This document shows, in pieces, positions 1-11,175 of a stretch of DNA of 64,000 bases (positions within the stretch are counted from its first letter, which is position 1; every line of letters starts with the position of its first letter). This stretch comes from Dermatemys mawii (lineage: Eukaryota; Chordata; Testudines; Dermatemydidae). The position numbers were made by a program, and so were the translations under genes. The notes under the pieces were generated by a model that saw nothing but the letters and a program-made list of their open reading frames with translations, searched no databases and was not told where the DNA came from. Where the stretch lies: assembly GCA_007922305.1 (NCBI GenBank), contig ML677358.1:16269267-16333266 (forward strand), read 5' to 3'.

Positions 1-1385
1 ATCTCAAAAGATGATTGTGTAACACCACAGCAGTTCAGTTACGGTGCCATTCTGCAGTCGTGCGTGGCTAAAACGTCCAATTCTTGAGCAGCAGCCCTTG
101 ACAGGCATGGTGCAGACACAAGGCCCAGGGCCGAAAGATGAAAGCACCACACTAGTGATGCTTGAGGCTGTCTGTGTTTTCCTCTTAGCTCTCTTCGCTT
201 CTCTCTCACAACCATCTCTTTTCAACTTCTGTGACTTCCTGGTGCAGCACAGCCCTCCAGTGTGTAGCTTGTGGCTAGATGCCTCTTCCCGACTTGCAGT
301 GTCCGTGTTGAAAGTTTTCAAATCCTTCTCGCAAACGTCTTTGAAGCTGAATGTACCTCGGTCCAGTGCTCTGGACCAGCATCCACAAGTTCTACATACA
401 GGAGGTTCTTGAGAATGCATTTATCCAGTATGTCTGACAGCCAACGAAAATGTCGGTGTTTAAGAATAGCGATTAGGTTTGGCAATTTTGCTTTCTCAAG
501 TACTTTGGTATCAGGAAGTTTGGTTTCCCGTTCGATATTTAAAACACAACGCAGACAGCGAGTGTGGAAGCTGTTTAGTGTTCTCTCATGCCTGCTGTAG
601 GTGGGCCAGGTCTCGCCACCATGCGCAATGTGCTCAGGATGCATGTCTTCTAAACCCTTCATATTGGTGTTCAGTGTCAATTTTCTGTTACCCCGTGTAT
701 GCTTGATCAGTTGATCAAATTCGGTGGCTCCCTTTCCAGTGCAAAAATTAACCTATTTCTAGATGACGAGCTCCTCTGATACAGTTGATGCTAAATAGCG
801 CAACTTGCACACGACTTCTAGCATTGTGCGAGCTATTAAAACTTCTAGTGCAGTTAAACACATCTTGTCTCATAATCCTTATTGTCTTCAGATTGATGGC
901 TAGTCCAAATTCATCACAAGCTAATGCAAACCCGTTGAAAAGTTTCTGGAGCGCCTTGACACTATGTATGAAGAGTACTGTTGCTGGTGAAAAGGATCTT
1001 TTACGAACAGGTGTTTAACCTTGTTTTTTCTCTTAGATCTGCATAGTTGAAGAATTTTTCCATCTGCTCTTGTATGAAGATGTTTTATACCCTGGATGCT
1101 AGATGAAAGAGTATGACAAATCAGCAAAGAGAAACATATACTGAAGAGTTTTGGTGCTAAAACACATTGCTGTTTGACGCCTTCTGGATTTCAAAGCTAC
1201 CATATTGATCATCATACTGAGCTTTAGCCTTCATGCCATTATGAAATGGTCAAATTACATAGAGGAGAAGTGAGAGGCAGCAAATTCTCTGTAGCAGTTG
1301 AACAAGGCCATTTCTGCTTACTGGGCCCAAAGCCTTTGTAAGATCTGTGAAGGTCATACAGGGACTCAACCTGTAGCAGGTTGTA
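1..1385 (-). mobile_element. LINE reverse-transcriptase relic, RT palm to C-terminal zinc finger
   Basis: Decayed non-LTR retrotransposon, read on the minus strand from about 1385 down to the window edge. Near 1320-1365 the frame reads TFTDLTKAL, matching the first conserved Asp motif of reverse transcriptases (usual form VDLTKAFD). Between 921 and 1127 a degraded HTRADGK-type segment precedes the site of the catalytic ADD box, which is no longer readable. The pieces 318-680 (GGETWPTYSRH, then LERFHxRCLR-like residues) and 4-420 overlap in different frames, so at least one frameshift separates them. The last readable part ends in a Cys/His cluster followed by SRIGRFSH, a C-terminal zinc finger typical of this retroelement type. 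I cannot assign the clade with certainty. It is non-functional because of stops and frameshifts and is cut by the window start. Confidence 0.75.
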
Positions 1386-1589
1386 TTGGATTACGAGTAC
1401 CAGTAGTAGGTCTTACGCTGAATAATAACTCTGTAAAAATGATACCTACTGTATTTACTCAGCATAGCTATTTTTGAACACACTAACTCGGAACAGATCT
1501 GATGACTTCAGTGACAGAAATCACCTTTCCGTTGCTTTTTGTTCCTGTTAGGACAGATCCATTGCAGCTAAGTAGGAGCTGGAAACTGT

Positions 1590-2112
1590 CATGCTCACTG
1601 TTTGGGCATGCTTTTCTGCAGAACGGCCACTTAGCCAGTCGGTCCCCAGCCTGTAGCGGTGCATGGGATTCTTCCATCCAAAGTGCAGGACTCTGCACTT
1701 GTCCTTGTTGAACTTCATCAGATTTCTTTTGGCCTAATTCTCCAGTTTGTCTAGGTCACTCTGGACCCTATCCCTACCCTTCAGTGTATCTACTTCTCCC
1801 CACAGCTTAGTTTCATCTGTGAACGTGCTGAGGGTGCAATCCATCCCATCATCCAGATCATTAATAAAGATGTTGAACAAAACTGACCCCAGGACCGACC
1901 CACTGAGGCACTCCGCTTGATACCGACTGTCAACTAGACATCGAGCCATTGAACACTACGATCTAGCTAGTTTTCTATTCACCTTACAGTCCATTCATCC
2001 AATCCATACTTTTTTAACTTGCCGGCAAGAATGCTGTAGGAGACTGTATCAAAAGCTTTGTTAAAGTCAGGATATATCCCATCCATTGCTTTCCTCAGAT
2101 CCACAGAGCTAG
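1590..2112 (-). mobile_element. CR1 LINE fragment (reverse transcriptase, thumb side)
   Basis: Minus-strand fragment of CR1 ORF2. Residues in 1734-1949 include [18 protein letters not shown], the typical CR1 RT box, followed by a damaged catalytic motif (FTDETKL where FADDTKL is usual). The DNA towards 1590 corresponds to the following region on CR1, which encodes LEN...[19 protein letters not shown] residues. Both ends are truncated and stops are present. It lies head to tail with the LINE relic at 1-1385 but belongs to a different clade. Confidence 0.85.
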
Positions 2113-3756
2113 TTGTATTATGCATTATTCTGCATTATGCAGTGAAGTCCTACAAGTGTAGGACTGAAATGGGACCTCAGTCAGTCATCTAGCCCAAAGA
2201 AGGAGGCTAGGTGCTAGCAGAAGATGATTACAATCCATCAACCTTTGAGTTATGGGCCCAGCATGTTTCTGCTGTTTTTATAGTTGTTGAAATGAAACTG
2301 ACAGACCATATTTGCAGTGCTTATTACTTTGTGACACCACTTCTTTTTAAAGCATACCAAAGGAAATGCTCCATGCTGGAACATATGTTAATGATTAGTG
2401 GGACCGGCACTGCAGGATAAAAAGGAGAAACGTGGCTCTGCGTAGAAAAGCTGAATGGGCAAAATATAGAACAAGGAATGTAGCGGCTTTTGAATTGGCT
2501 TTAAAATATGAAAGGAATAATGTAAAAATGTATTTAAGATTCTGTCTTTGAAATAGTGTGTCTCTTGTAAGTCATTTCAGGTTTCACTTTCTGAGACACA
2601 ACATCCCCTTAGTTTTCCTGTAGATTTATCTGCCTATTGTATACATTTCCCTTTTTATACAAACCCCACCTTTTCTGTTGAACTTATTTTTTACCCTTTG
2701 CATGAGTCATGACTTACTCTTGTGCTCTTTGAACCTTTCTTTCCTCTTCTGTTTACATGGCAGTGCATTTAAAGCCTTGGAAAAGGAGAGACTCAGTACT
2801 ACAGATGTAATGGAAATATGGTGTAGCCTGGTGCCATGAAACATTCTCTTCACCACCACACCATCCTCTCCTCTAATTCTAATTCGAGTAGCACCGTTGC
2901 ATCTCTCTGCCTTAAATTTCTCTTTACCAGAAGCTGCCAATCATGCAGAACTATGCCAGCTATTATTCCTTCTGATATGTGCAAATGGGAGCTGAACCCT
3001 TAAACTCTTGCCATCAAAGGTGAAAGACTAGTTCACTAACATACTGCACTACTTCCTGTTGCCTGTACAGCTCTCAAATAGTGAATGGCTCAAACCAGGG
3101 TATTTCTCTGTTAAATCATAACAGACCCCATATCGTGTTAAAATATGTTGTTTTTGTATTGCTGCTGCTTTGAAACTTGTTTAATGGCAGATGTCGTTTT
3201 AATGTACAGCTCAGGTAAAAGGAAAAGAACTTGGGGTTGGAGCAGCCCAAGGTCAGATAAACTAACGTATTTCAAAAGCTTTTTTTAAAAAAAATCCTCA
3301 GCATTGGAAAAAGGGATTTCTGCTTTAGTCTTGCTACTGTGAGTGCTAAAATGGGCATAGTTACCTCCTCTACTGCAGTAGAAAGCAACTAATTTATTCC
3401 TAGCTAAATGCAAGTTATGAATACATTAGTCATAACTCCTGTCTTGTACTCATTATCATTGTGACTTGTCTACCTACAAACTTCTCTGTACAGATCTTTC
3501 CCATTTAGCAGCTTTTGAAGCTTTTTCAGATCTGTTTATTGTATGTCACATGGCTGGAGTCCTTTCCATTCTGGCCAATAGCGTGATTGCTTGTAAGTAA
3601 CTCAATATTAGGAATGTAGAAATAAACTTTGTGGGATTGGTGGGAGGAATAACTATTTCGTGGGAATTGTGGGGGAAATCTGTAAGGGGAAAAATGTACA
3701 GTGTTTAAATGGAAAACATTTCTCTCTAAGTAACCCCCATTAGAAATATGACATTA
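2113..3756. other. No recognised feature
   Basis: AT-rich non-coding sequence. Short open frames here, such as 2211-2420 and 2707-2940, show no family resemblance and no supporting splice or start context. No repeat boundary was recognised. Confidence 0.5.
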
Positions 3757-3764
3757 GTTTAGAC

Positions 3765-3927
3765 CAGCGGTGTCCAATAGAAATTCGATGCTAGCCACAC
3801 TGGTAGCCACATTTGTGGTTTTGAATTTTTCTTATTAGCTACATTATAAAAAAGCCACGTGCATTTGCCACAATTCAATAGCCTATTAGCCACATGTGGC
3901 TAGTGTCGAACGTACTGGACACCGCTG
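3765..3927. mobile_element. Short hAT-type non-autonomous element, copy 1
   Basis: A 163-bp element with 12-bp inverted termini (cagcggtgtcca and its complement). It is flanked by an 8-bp target duplication, gtttagac at 3757-3764 and gtttagat at 3928-3935, with one mismatch. Eight-base duplications and CAG...CTG termini are the signature of the hAT superfamily. The interior is AT-rich, largely palindromic (repeated agccaca/tgtggct) and non-coding, so transposase must have come from elsewhere. A second copy in the opposite orientation lies at 26854-27030. Confidence 0.85.
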
Positions 3928-3948
3928 GTTTAGATTCCTTCTAAGATA

Positions 3949-4446
3949 GTAACTCCTCACTTAATGTTGTAGTTATGTTCCTGAAAATGCTACTTTAAGC
4001 GAAACAATATTAAGCAAATCCAGTTTCCCCATAAGAATTAATGTAAATGTGGGGATTAGATTCCAGGGAAATTTTTTTGCCAGACAAAAGACATTATATA
4101 AATATACATTATAAGTTTTAAATAATTTTAAACAATTTAATACTGAATTCACCAATGATGAGTGTGAAGCTTAGTTGAGGCAGGTTCGGGGTATAGAGGC
4201 TTGACCCATTCCGCCCACCCAGCACTCCCACTATGGGAGGTGTTGGGGTGAAGGGGTTGAAGCAATGCAGCAAAGGCTCCGCACCCTGATCACACTTCCC
4301 GGCAGGAGTGCCAGGCGTGTGGAGTGGGTGAGCCAAATAACCTTAATGGAACATTGCACAATTTTAAAGTAGTATGTTTTCTAATAGATCAGCAACCTAA
4401 TAACGAAACAATGTTAACTGGGATGACTTTAAGTGAGGAGTTACGG
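3949..4446. mobile_element. Tc1/mariner-like MITE
   Basis: About 498 bp, bounded by inverted termini (gtaactcctcacttaa on the left, ttaagtgaggagttac plus gg on the right), with TA at 3947-3948 and 4447-4448. A TA target duplication indicates the Tc1/mariner superfamily. The left end seems to lack the two outermost terminal bases. The interior combines an AT-rich left part with a GC-rich stretch at 4180-4330 and codes for nothing. It begins only 21 bp after the hAT element at 3765-3927. Confidence 0.75.
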
Positions 4447-4448
4447 TA

Positions 4449-5256
4449 GTCTTACTGTAGCAAGTGCATAAGGAGCCAAATTGCTTGCAGACACCTGTAC
4501 CAAAAAACTTTCCTGGTGGTACAGTAATCTAACTTTATGTTGTCACACATACTCTGACAGCTTCATGACAAGGGATATTTAGGTTTTCACTGGTAACTAA
4601 ACCCAGTGCTTAGAGATGTTAGGAATTCTCAAACATCTAATGATCAGACACCATTGCTTAAGGCTTTGGGATTTCTTTTTGCTTAAATCTTCTCAGTTCA
4701 TAAATGAGATTCCTGCATCTAGATTCCTCCTTAGCCTGTATGAATTGTAAAAGGAACTGACCTGTAAACGTTTTCTTGTCATTGTTTGCCTATTTAGACC
4801 AACAACAGTAGTAAAAGGAATATCCGCTTTCCTCATTTGTACGTCACATCTTAACAGTAATAGCATGGTTGCTATAGAATATTATTGAACTCATTGAAGT
4901 CAGGTTCGTTTCTTACCGTTCATGTGGCGTTCTGGTTGTCCCTGCTGGTAATCTATTTTTGAACAGAATTACCAGTAAAGTGACCTCCGAAGGTTGCCAC
5001 TCCGGACATTAAAAGAGAGGTAAAGGCTATGATCGGAAAAGTAGCAATAAAGCATTGATTCATCCCTTCCTCTCTCTTTCAGTGATAATTAAATGAAGCT
5101 AAGGTAGTTGTGTGTTTTTGCTCCTTAGCTAACTTGTTGCATTGTTAGGATAAATGTGTACGTAGATGCCAGCAATTTCATTATGTCTGTAGACTAACGA
5201 AAATTTTACTCCTCTGTTCTATCCTGTTTATTTGTAAATATAATTTAATCACAAGC
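4449..5256. other. No recognised feature
   Basis: AT-rich intergenic or intronic sequence. No coding potential, repeat ends or RNA gene was recognised. Confidence 0.5.
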
Positions 5257-5264
5257 TTATAGTG

Positions 5265-5916
5265 CAGGGGTGGGCAAACTACGACCCACGGGCCCTTCCT
5301 GACTGGCCACTGAGCTCCCGGCTGGGGTGGCTGCTCCAGCCCCTACCCTGCCTTTCCTCCTCTTCCAGAGCTTCAGCGCGCTGCACCACCATCGCTCTGG
5401 CCTGCTGTTCCAGGAGAGCACTGTTGCAGCAGGGCTGGCTCCGGTGGGTCCTGAGCTCCTGCCGCTGTGAGCAGTGTGTTCAGGGGGTGGGGCTGTGAGC
5501 TCCTGCCAGGCCGCGTGTCTTGGATAAGTGGTAGGGAGTCCTAAGGGTATGTTAGGGGTGAGTGTGGGGGGTGGATAGGGGTCGAGGCAGTCAGGGGACA
5601 GGGAGCACGGGGGCTTGGGTAGGGGGTGGAGTTCTGGGGCGGGGGAGTCAGGGTGGGGAGGTCAGAGGACAAGGAGCAGTGGAGCTTAGATAGGGGGTGC
5701 AGTCCGGAGGGGTGGTTAGGGGCGGGGAGGGTCTCAGGTGGGGGCGGTCATGGGACAGAGAGCAGGGGAAGTTGGATGGGTTGAGGGTTCTGAGGGAGGT
5801 GGGAAATGGAAGGGGGTTGGATAGGTGGCAGGGCAAAACTTCCCTATGCTACCTGGCCCTCCATACAATTTTTAACCTCAATGTGGCCCTTGAGCCGAAA
5901 AGTTTGTCCACGCCTG
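5265..5916. mobile_element. hAT-type element with perfect 8-bp target duplication
   Basis: A 652-bp element. Its 16-bp termini, caggggtgggcaaact and the complement of caggcgtggacaaact, differ at two positions. The flanks carry an exact 8-bp duplication, ttatagtg, at 5257-5264 and 5917-5924. The interior is very G-rich on this strand (5530-5830), against an AT-rich surround. Open frames inside it (5262-5498, 5697-5939) are by-products of this composition. It is non-autonomous, with no transposase. Similar termini occur at 43594-44209 and 35455-35807. Confidence 0.9.
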
Positions 5917-5924
5917 TTATAGTG

Positions 5925-7093
5925 AATGGTTCAATGTGAGTGTTTCACGTGTGCTCAGTGTTGCTGAATTTATTCACTTAGAATTGATTCAGCTTTCTAA
6001 ATGAGAACAATGTATAATGCATTGCTCTGTTCACTGGATATGTAAACTATGTAATGAATCCTGTGCTTTAGACAGTTAACTAAAAAGGACAGGAATTGCA
6101 TAAAGAAGGGACATGTCTTTTTTTTTTCAAAAGGTTAGGTAAAGAGTTTCTAGAGCTTAAACTTTTACTTTTTGAGCAGCCTTTTCTCAAGTATCCTCTG
6201 GCTAATGTAGGAGACCCCTGAAAGCTGCTGGGCAACAGGGTGCTCTTAAACATAATAGAATATATTCCAGCATTTTAAGTGTACATGTTCATACATGTCA
6301 TCTACGCTGACTCTTAATATACCTGCTTCCTACCTAAATTGTGCTAAGCTCCTTGCACAAAGAGGTCTCTTCTCCAAAGATCTTAACATTTAAACATATC
6401 CCAACAAGACAGTACAAGAAAAATAAAGAGTGGAAAGTTGGAGGACAAGGGTTACAATAAGATCTTGTTGTTTGGAGTTGAGCATCTAGCTTGACAAGTT
6501 CTTGTAAGCCTTTTATTAAAAAGCTAGAAGTTTTCCTACCATTAGTTTGCAGAACAACCAAGACAGCCTGTAGTCAGCGTGCAAGAGATTACTCAGATCT
6601 GCAGCCAAAATGGTGGAAACACTTAAATACCCTTCAGCAAAATAAAATCTCTAAAACAGCTTTTCAGAAAGAGTTATTGCAGCTGGAACAGTAGTCACAA
6701 ATGCTGGCTTGTATTCCTAGAACACTGAACTTTGGAGGGAAGTGGCTTAGCTTGCAGCAGGAGTTAAAGTCAAAAGACAGGGGCTTAGCTAAATCCTCTC
6801 TATGTAGAAGTGCGCCATTGCTGGGATCAGACTTCTGCAGCACCACAAGTTCTTGGTTCTTTGCCATCGGCGTCTGTTTCACCAGCGCTGCCTTTCCCCG
6901 GGAGGTGATGGGTTGGCTGTGGGAGAACACAAAGCAAGCTGTGAAGCCTTGTTAGTGTGCAACTATATTGGGTAGGTCAAAAGTGAATTGGTCTAGGGAA
7001 GGTTTGTACCATTCCTGGTCTAGCAAAATTAAACTTCTCTTGTTCATGTTTTTACTTCAACTTTCTGCTGCAGATACTGTTGTTTTGTGGCGC
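5925..7093. other. No recognised feature
   Basis: Ordinary AT-rich sequence. Open frames around 6334-6955 lie on both strands in overlapping positions and resemble no known protein, so I treat them as chance. Confidence 0.45.
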
Positions 7094-7098
7094 ATATA

Positions 7099-7164
<66 letters not shown>

Positions 7165-7170
7165 CATAAA
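7094..7170. repeat. TA-rich satellite with a 16-bp higher-order unit
   Basis: A run of alternating T and A interrupted by single C residues at 7094, 7118, 7134, 7150 and 7166. The last four are exactly 16 bases apart, so the tract is a short array of a 16-bp unit (one C followed by ATATATATATATATA) rather than a plain (TA)n tract. Confidence 0.9.
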
Positions 7171-9054
7171 AATATGTAATAGAATCAGTCTAGTTCTGCT
7201 GTCCAAGGTTCTGGGGTAAGATAGGACTGGCTAGTTTTTTATGGGCAGAAGAACTACTGCTGACTCCTCCCCACAAGTGGACTGTATAGAGGCATGGAAG
7301 ACAGCCATGAGGGGATTGAAATAGATTCCATGGGGAAGCTCTATCATGTGAGCTTGACTTGGGTATTGTTGACTGCTGTCGGCTTGTAAACAAGTGCTTT
7401 CAGGTGAAAGGTGCTATATAATGCAATGTATTTTATGGTGCTTAACCTAGCTTGGTGTGTGGAGTAGTACCTTCCCAGTGTACTAATACTTGTAGTTTAA
7501 GCCCCCTGTGGCTGTGGGTTTTTATGGAAAAATATGGCAGAAACCATATATGCACATCTTGGGGTAAGTAAGCATCATGACACTGACAAAAGTACATTAT
7601 ATGCATTTTTACCACTCCACCTTATAATTGAAAAGTTAACAAATGACCTATGAATACATTTTACTGACTGTGCTGGATACCCTTGTGAATTGTTGGCTTT
7701 CCTCCTCTTTGGCCATGTGTGATCTCAGATTATTTACATGTGGCAGGCTTCCTTGGATGCTGTGTAACACATTCTATGGGACTCCCAACTGTTCTGAAAA
7801 TGGCTTTAAATGCGGTCTTAATTAAAAATAGATTTAAGTTGTTCAAATACATTCAATAATTTCTTGATGTCACTGAAAGCCAATAGTAAATCCCTGTCAA
7901 ACTTTAGAGCGATTCTTTGCAGTCCATGGAACAGTTGTAGCAGTCAAGTCAGAATGAAATATATAATGTTTTTACTATTTTAAAAACACTTTTAATTAAA
8001 AAAAAAAATCCTAATTGCTACATTGTAGAAAACCAATCCAGCCTTTCCAAGTGCTTTGAGTTGACCAGTGTAGTGTAAGTGTCAGTTGTTTTCCTCAAGT
8101 TTTGGATGTTTTCATTGGGAAGATTCTACCAGTCTGTGAAAGAGGAAGGGTACAAGTAGGAAAATACCTCCTGCAAGAGGAAGACACACTCACATATTGG
8201 TGTTGAGACCCCATGGAAAACAATATTTATGGGAAACTGAGTTTTGGAGTGGAAGCTCTATTGTATATAGCATATGGTTTTTAAAACTTATTGGAAGATG
8301 CTTCAGTGCTGTCGTAATACAGAATAAAACTAGCAAGGCTTGTGGGAGTAGGGAATTAAAAATAAAAAAATCACACTGAAAAGCCCATGAAGTCCAATTA
8401 GTAGAATCCAATTCATAGGACTTTAAAAATTTAACAGTAAGTTACCTTATAAAGTGTAGATCACTTGAGACTAAGCTAAGATCAGGCATATGGTTTTGAT
8501 TTTTCTCTTCAAACACTGGCAGTATTAGGGCCAAACAACTTTATTTTCCAGATGTACTATAACCAACTGCAGATGTTTTAGACATTATCACTTCTAAATG
8601 GGATTTGACAAATGTCTCCTGGAAGCCAACTGCTCTGTAAATATTATAAGTGCTGTATTATGAGGAAATGGTAAAAATAAAACTTTGAATCAAGCTTCCT
8701 GATTCTGAACCATGAGCTGTACCTTATATGCTCCTTTAGGATGCTTTCCTGCTGAAGGATTTTTTGTGATCCTGTAAGATATAGACTTCACTTTATGGGG
8801 ACAGCCAAGTTTTGGGGACAAATGTTGCCATGTGCTTTCTGACAGATATGTTAAAGTGACAGTACCTCCTTATGCAGCTTTTAAAGGTGACTGTGATTTG
8901 TGTGGCAAGGTGGTCTGTGATTGGTTCAAGACACAAGATTGCCCAGTTCCAGATTAGAACATTCGTAATACACAACGGCATGCTAACATCTTGTCACTAA
9001 AATAAAAATGCTTAAATTTTTTCAGTGTGAACACTTAAAAAACACTGAGTTATT
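7171..9054. other. No recognised feature
   Basis: AT-rich sequence without recognisable exons or repeats. Short frames at 7643-7825 and 8190-8411 have no supporting context. Confidence 0.45.
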
Positions 9055-10370
9055 TGAGTGTGTCATTATGGATCACGCTGTAGGGTGCCATATGCACATT
9101 GTGCACAAGCTCAAACTTTGAATAGCCATATGTGCTTACTGGTCCCATGGAAGAGCATAAAAGGTGGAGCAACCTCAAAGTTTCCTCCTTTCCGTCTTAC
9201 TGCCTATGGCAGCAAGACACAATCTGAACTGTCAGACAAGCTCTCCTTTTTGTTCTAGGTTTCTGTTAGTAAACTTTTTGTTAGTAGTTCTTCCCATCTT
9301 AAAAAGGGGGAGGGACCCCATTGTACAGCAGCAGGGTGAGGCACTTCATGCCAAATCTCAGCAATGATGGTCTGTAAATCTACTGGGTTTAATCCCTCTC
9401 CTTCCTGTGAGGGCCGAATGTCATTAATCGAAGAAGACTTGAGAGAAAATCGTACCAGTGTTGACACTAACATCTGCCCTAGTACCACAGCTGGAACCAT
9501 GACTTGCCTTTCCCAGTCCTGGAGTAGGCCTTTGATGAACCTCTTTCACTATACCACTTAAACGGGTGCTGGCATCAGTCCCACTATAAACTCTGGAATG
9601 GCATCCATTTGTGCCTCCATTGCAAAGATCTACTTCTCATCATCATTAGGTCATTCCTCCTCCCCTATCTTGAGCAGTCAAGCCTTGCCTGAAAGTGAGA
9701 CTGTACACCAAGGGAATTTTGTAGTGCTTGGCCAGACTGGCAATGAAAGGGCCAGAGTGTGGGTGATCAATATCAATGTAGAATCTGCTGCCGTGGCCAT
9801 ACTGGCCTTCTTAGGGCCAAGTTTCTTAGAGATCGTGGAGGGGAGCCTCCCTCACATCTCCCAGTGAAGAGATCTCTGTTGCTGTTGGCATCAATAGCTA
9901 GAGTAACTGAATAGCTGAAACCGGGAGGCATTTTTTGGTGAGGTAACTCAGGCGTCACTCCAACTACCTCTCTGCCTAAAAAATTCTTTTTTCCCAGAAG
10001 AAGCAATCACTGTGGCACCAGCCATCTAAGACTTTGGAGCCTTCAAGGAGCTGTTAGCAAGGTTGGCTGACGCATTGATCGCTGAGATGGTCATCTATGA
10101 AAATGGCCAAAAATTATTTGATATCCTCAGCTCCTCTGTGTCCAAAAGAATTGCCTTTCTAATCAGTGAGGGTATTCTAGACCCAGCAGAAGTCTGTGGT
10201 CTCCTCCCAACCTCATAGCAGGTGAGTAAGTGCTACCAAGTCCCATCTAAGGGCTTTCAGAATTTCTGCACACATCTGACACTGGGATTATTCATCTCTG
10301 CAGTGTAAGACCAGACTAGATCCACCAAGAGGATTCCAAAAGACAAGGACCGTCTTGGCCAAAAGATAAG
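9055..10370 (+). mobile_element. DIRS-type retrotransposon relic 1: 5' end and gag-like region
   Basis: The first 200 bases resemble the leader found again at 53020-53250, including a cctttccgtcttactgcc-type segment. The best coding trace is at about 10030-10330 on the + strand: an alanine- and leucine-rich stretch (FKELLARLADALIAEM, then FDILSSSVSKRIAFLI and GILDPAEV), which I recognise as the gag-like region of turtle DIRS elements. Stops (for example after LLPTS) and frameshifts show it is dead. RT and tyrosine recombinase are absent here, because the element is cut off where the repeat at 10372 begins. Confidence 0.6.
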
Positions 10371-10371
10371 T

Positions 10372-11175
10372 TTAGTACCCTTCCAGTTGCACTTCATGAA
10401 TTTTCAAGCCCTGTTCATGAAGTATAATTCTTTGGAGTGGAAAAGTGTGACACCTCCCCCTTCCTTCCTGTAACCCCTCTTCAGTGCTCTTCTTACTCTT
10501 GAATAGTTCCAAATCCCTGACAAGGTCATTCAGTTCAGCTTGTGTTATGAGGTGTGGTTCAGAGGAGGAGGATGGGAGAAAATGTGGGTCCTGTGACATT
10601 GATGGTTCAGGACCAGAAGTTTCATCCTCTTCATCGTCTGACTCAAGTGAGAGTGATTGTGGTGCATCAGGAACTGGCAGTCCTTCTCCGTGGGGTATTG
10701 GGCATATAGCTGATGGAATGTTTGGATAATGCACAGTCCACTTTTTCTTCTTTAACACACCTTTCCCAACTGGAGGCACCATGCAGAAGTAACAATTGCT
10801 GGTATGATCTGTTGGCTCTCTCCAAATCATTGGTACTGCAAAAGGCATAGATTTCCTTTTCCTGTTCAACCACTGGCGAAGATTTGTTGCACAAGTGTTG
10901 CAGCATATGTGTGGGGCCCACCTCTTGTCCTGATCTCCAATTTTGCAGCCAAAATAAAGGTGATAGGCTTTCTTAACCATAGTGGTTATACTGTGCTTTT
11001 GTGATGCAAAAGTCACTTCACCACAAACATAGCAGAAGTTATCTGCACTGTTCACACAAGTACCGAGGCATCTCTGCTCACTTTGGCTACACAGAAATGT
11101 GTTCCTTTGCAAAATCAAACACTGACAAATAAGAGAGCACAACACTGTATGATTTCTAGAGCTGATATAGGGCAA
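10372..11175 (-). CDS. Transposon-type zinc-binding ORF, 267 codons, truncated family member
   Basis: An uninterrupted minus-strand frame that resembles the amino-terminal third of a large multicopy protein family seen in many animal genomes, which I believe is transposon-encoded; I cannot name the superfamily. Zinc-binding pattern: Cys48-x2-Cys51, Cys77, His89, Cys92-x2-Cys95 (sequence WAPHICCNTC), then the conserved MPFAVPMIWREPTDH block (residues 110-124) and a second pair, Cys128-x2-Cys131. An acidic stretch (SDDEEDE, about residues 179-186) and the NDLVRDLEL block follow. The homology then breaks near residue 232 and the last 35 residues look out of frame. The true family start is probably near residue 40, because the first 40 residues do not fit. 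Expression is unproven. It abuts the DIRS relic on its 3' side. Confidence 0.5.
   Translation of the reverse strand: MPYISSRNHTVLCSLICQCLILQRNTFLCSQSEQRCLGTCVNSADNFCYVCGEVTFASQKHSITTMVKKAYHLYFGCKIGDQDKRWAPHICCNTCATNLRQWLNRKRKSMPFAVPMIWREPTDHTSNCYFCMVPPVGKGVLKKKKWTVHYPNIPSAICPIPHGEGLPVPDAPQSLSLESDDEEDETSGPEPSMSQDPHFLPSSSSEPHLITQAELNDLVRDLELFKSKKSTEEGLQEGRGRCHTFPLQRIILHEQGLKIHEVQLEGY

Noticed and set aside
44..412. 122-codon + frame at the window start
   Set aside because: It is the antisense shadow of the LINE relic, whose minus-strand reading carries recognisable RT and zinc-finger residues.
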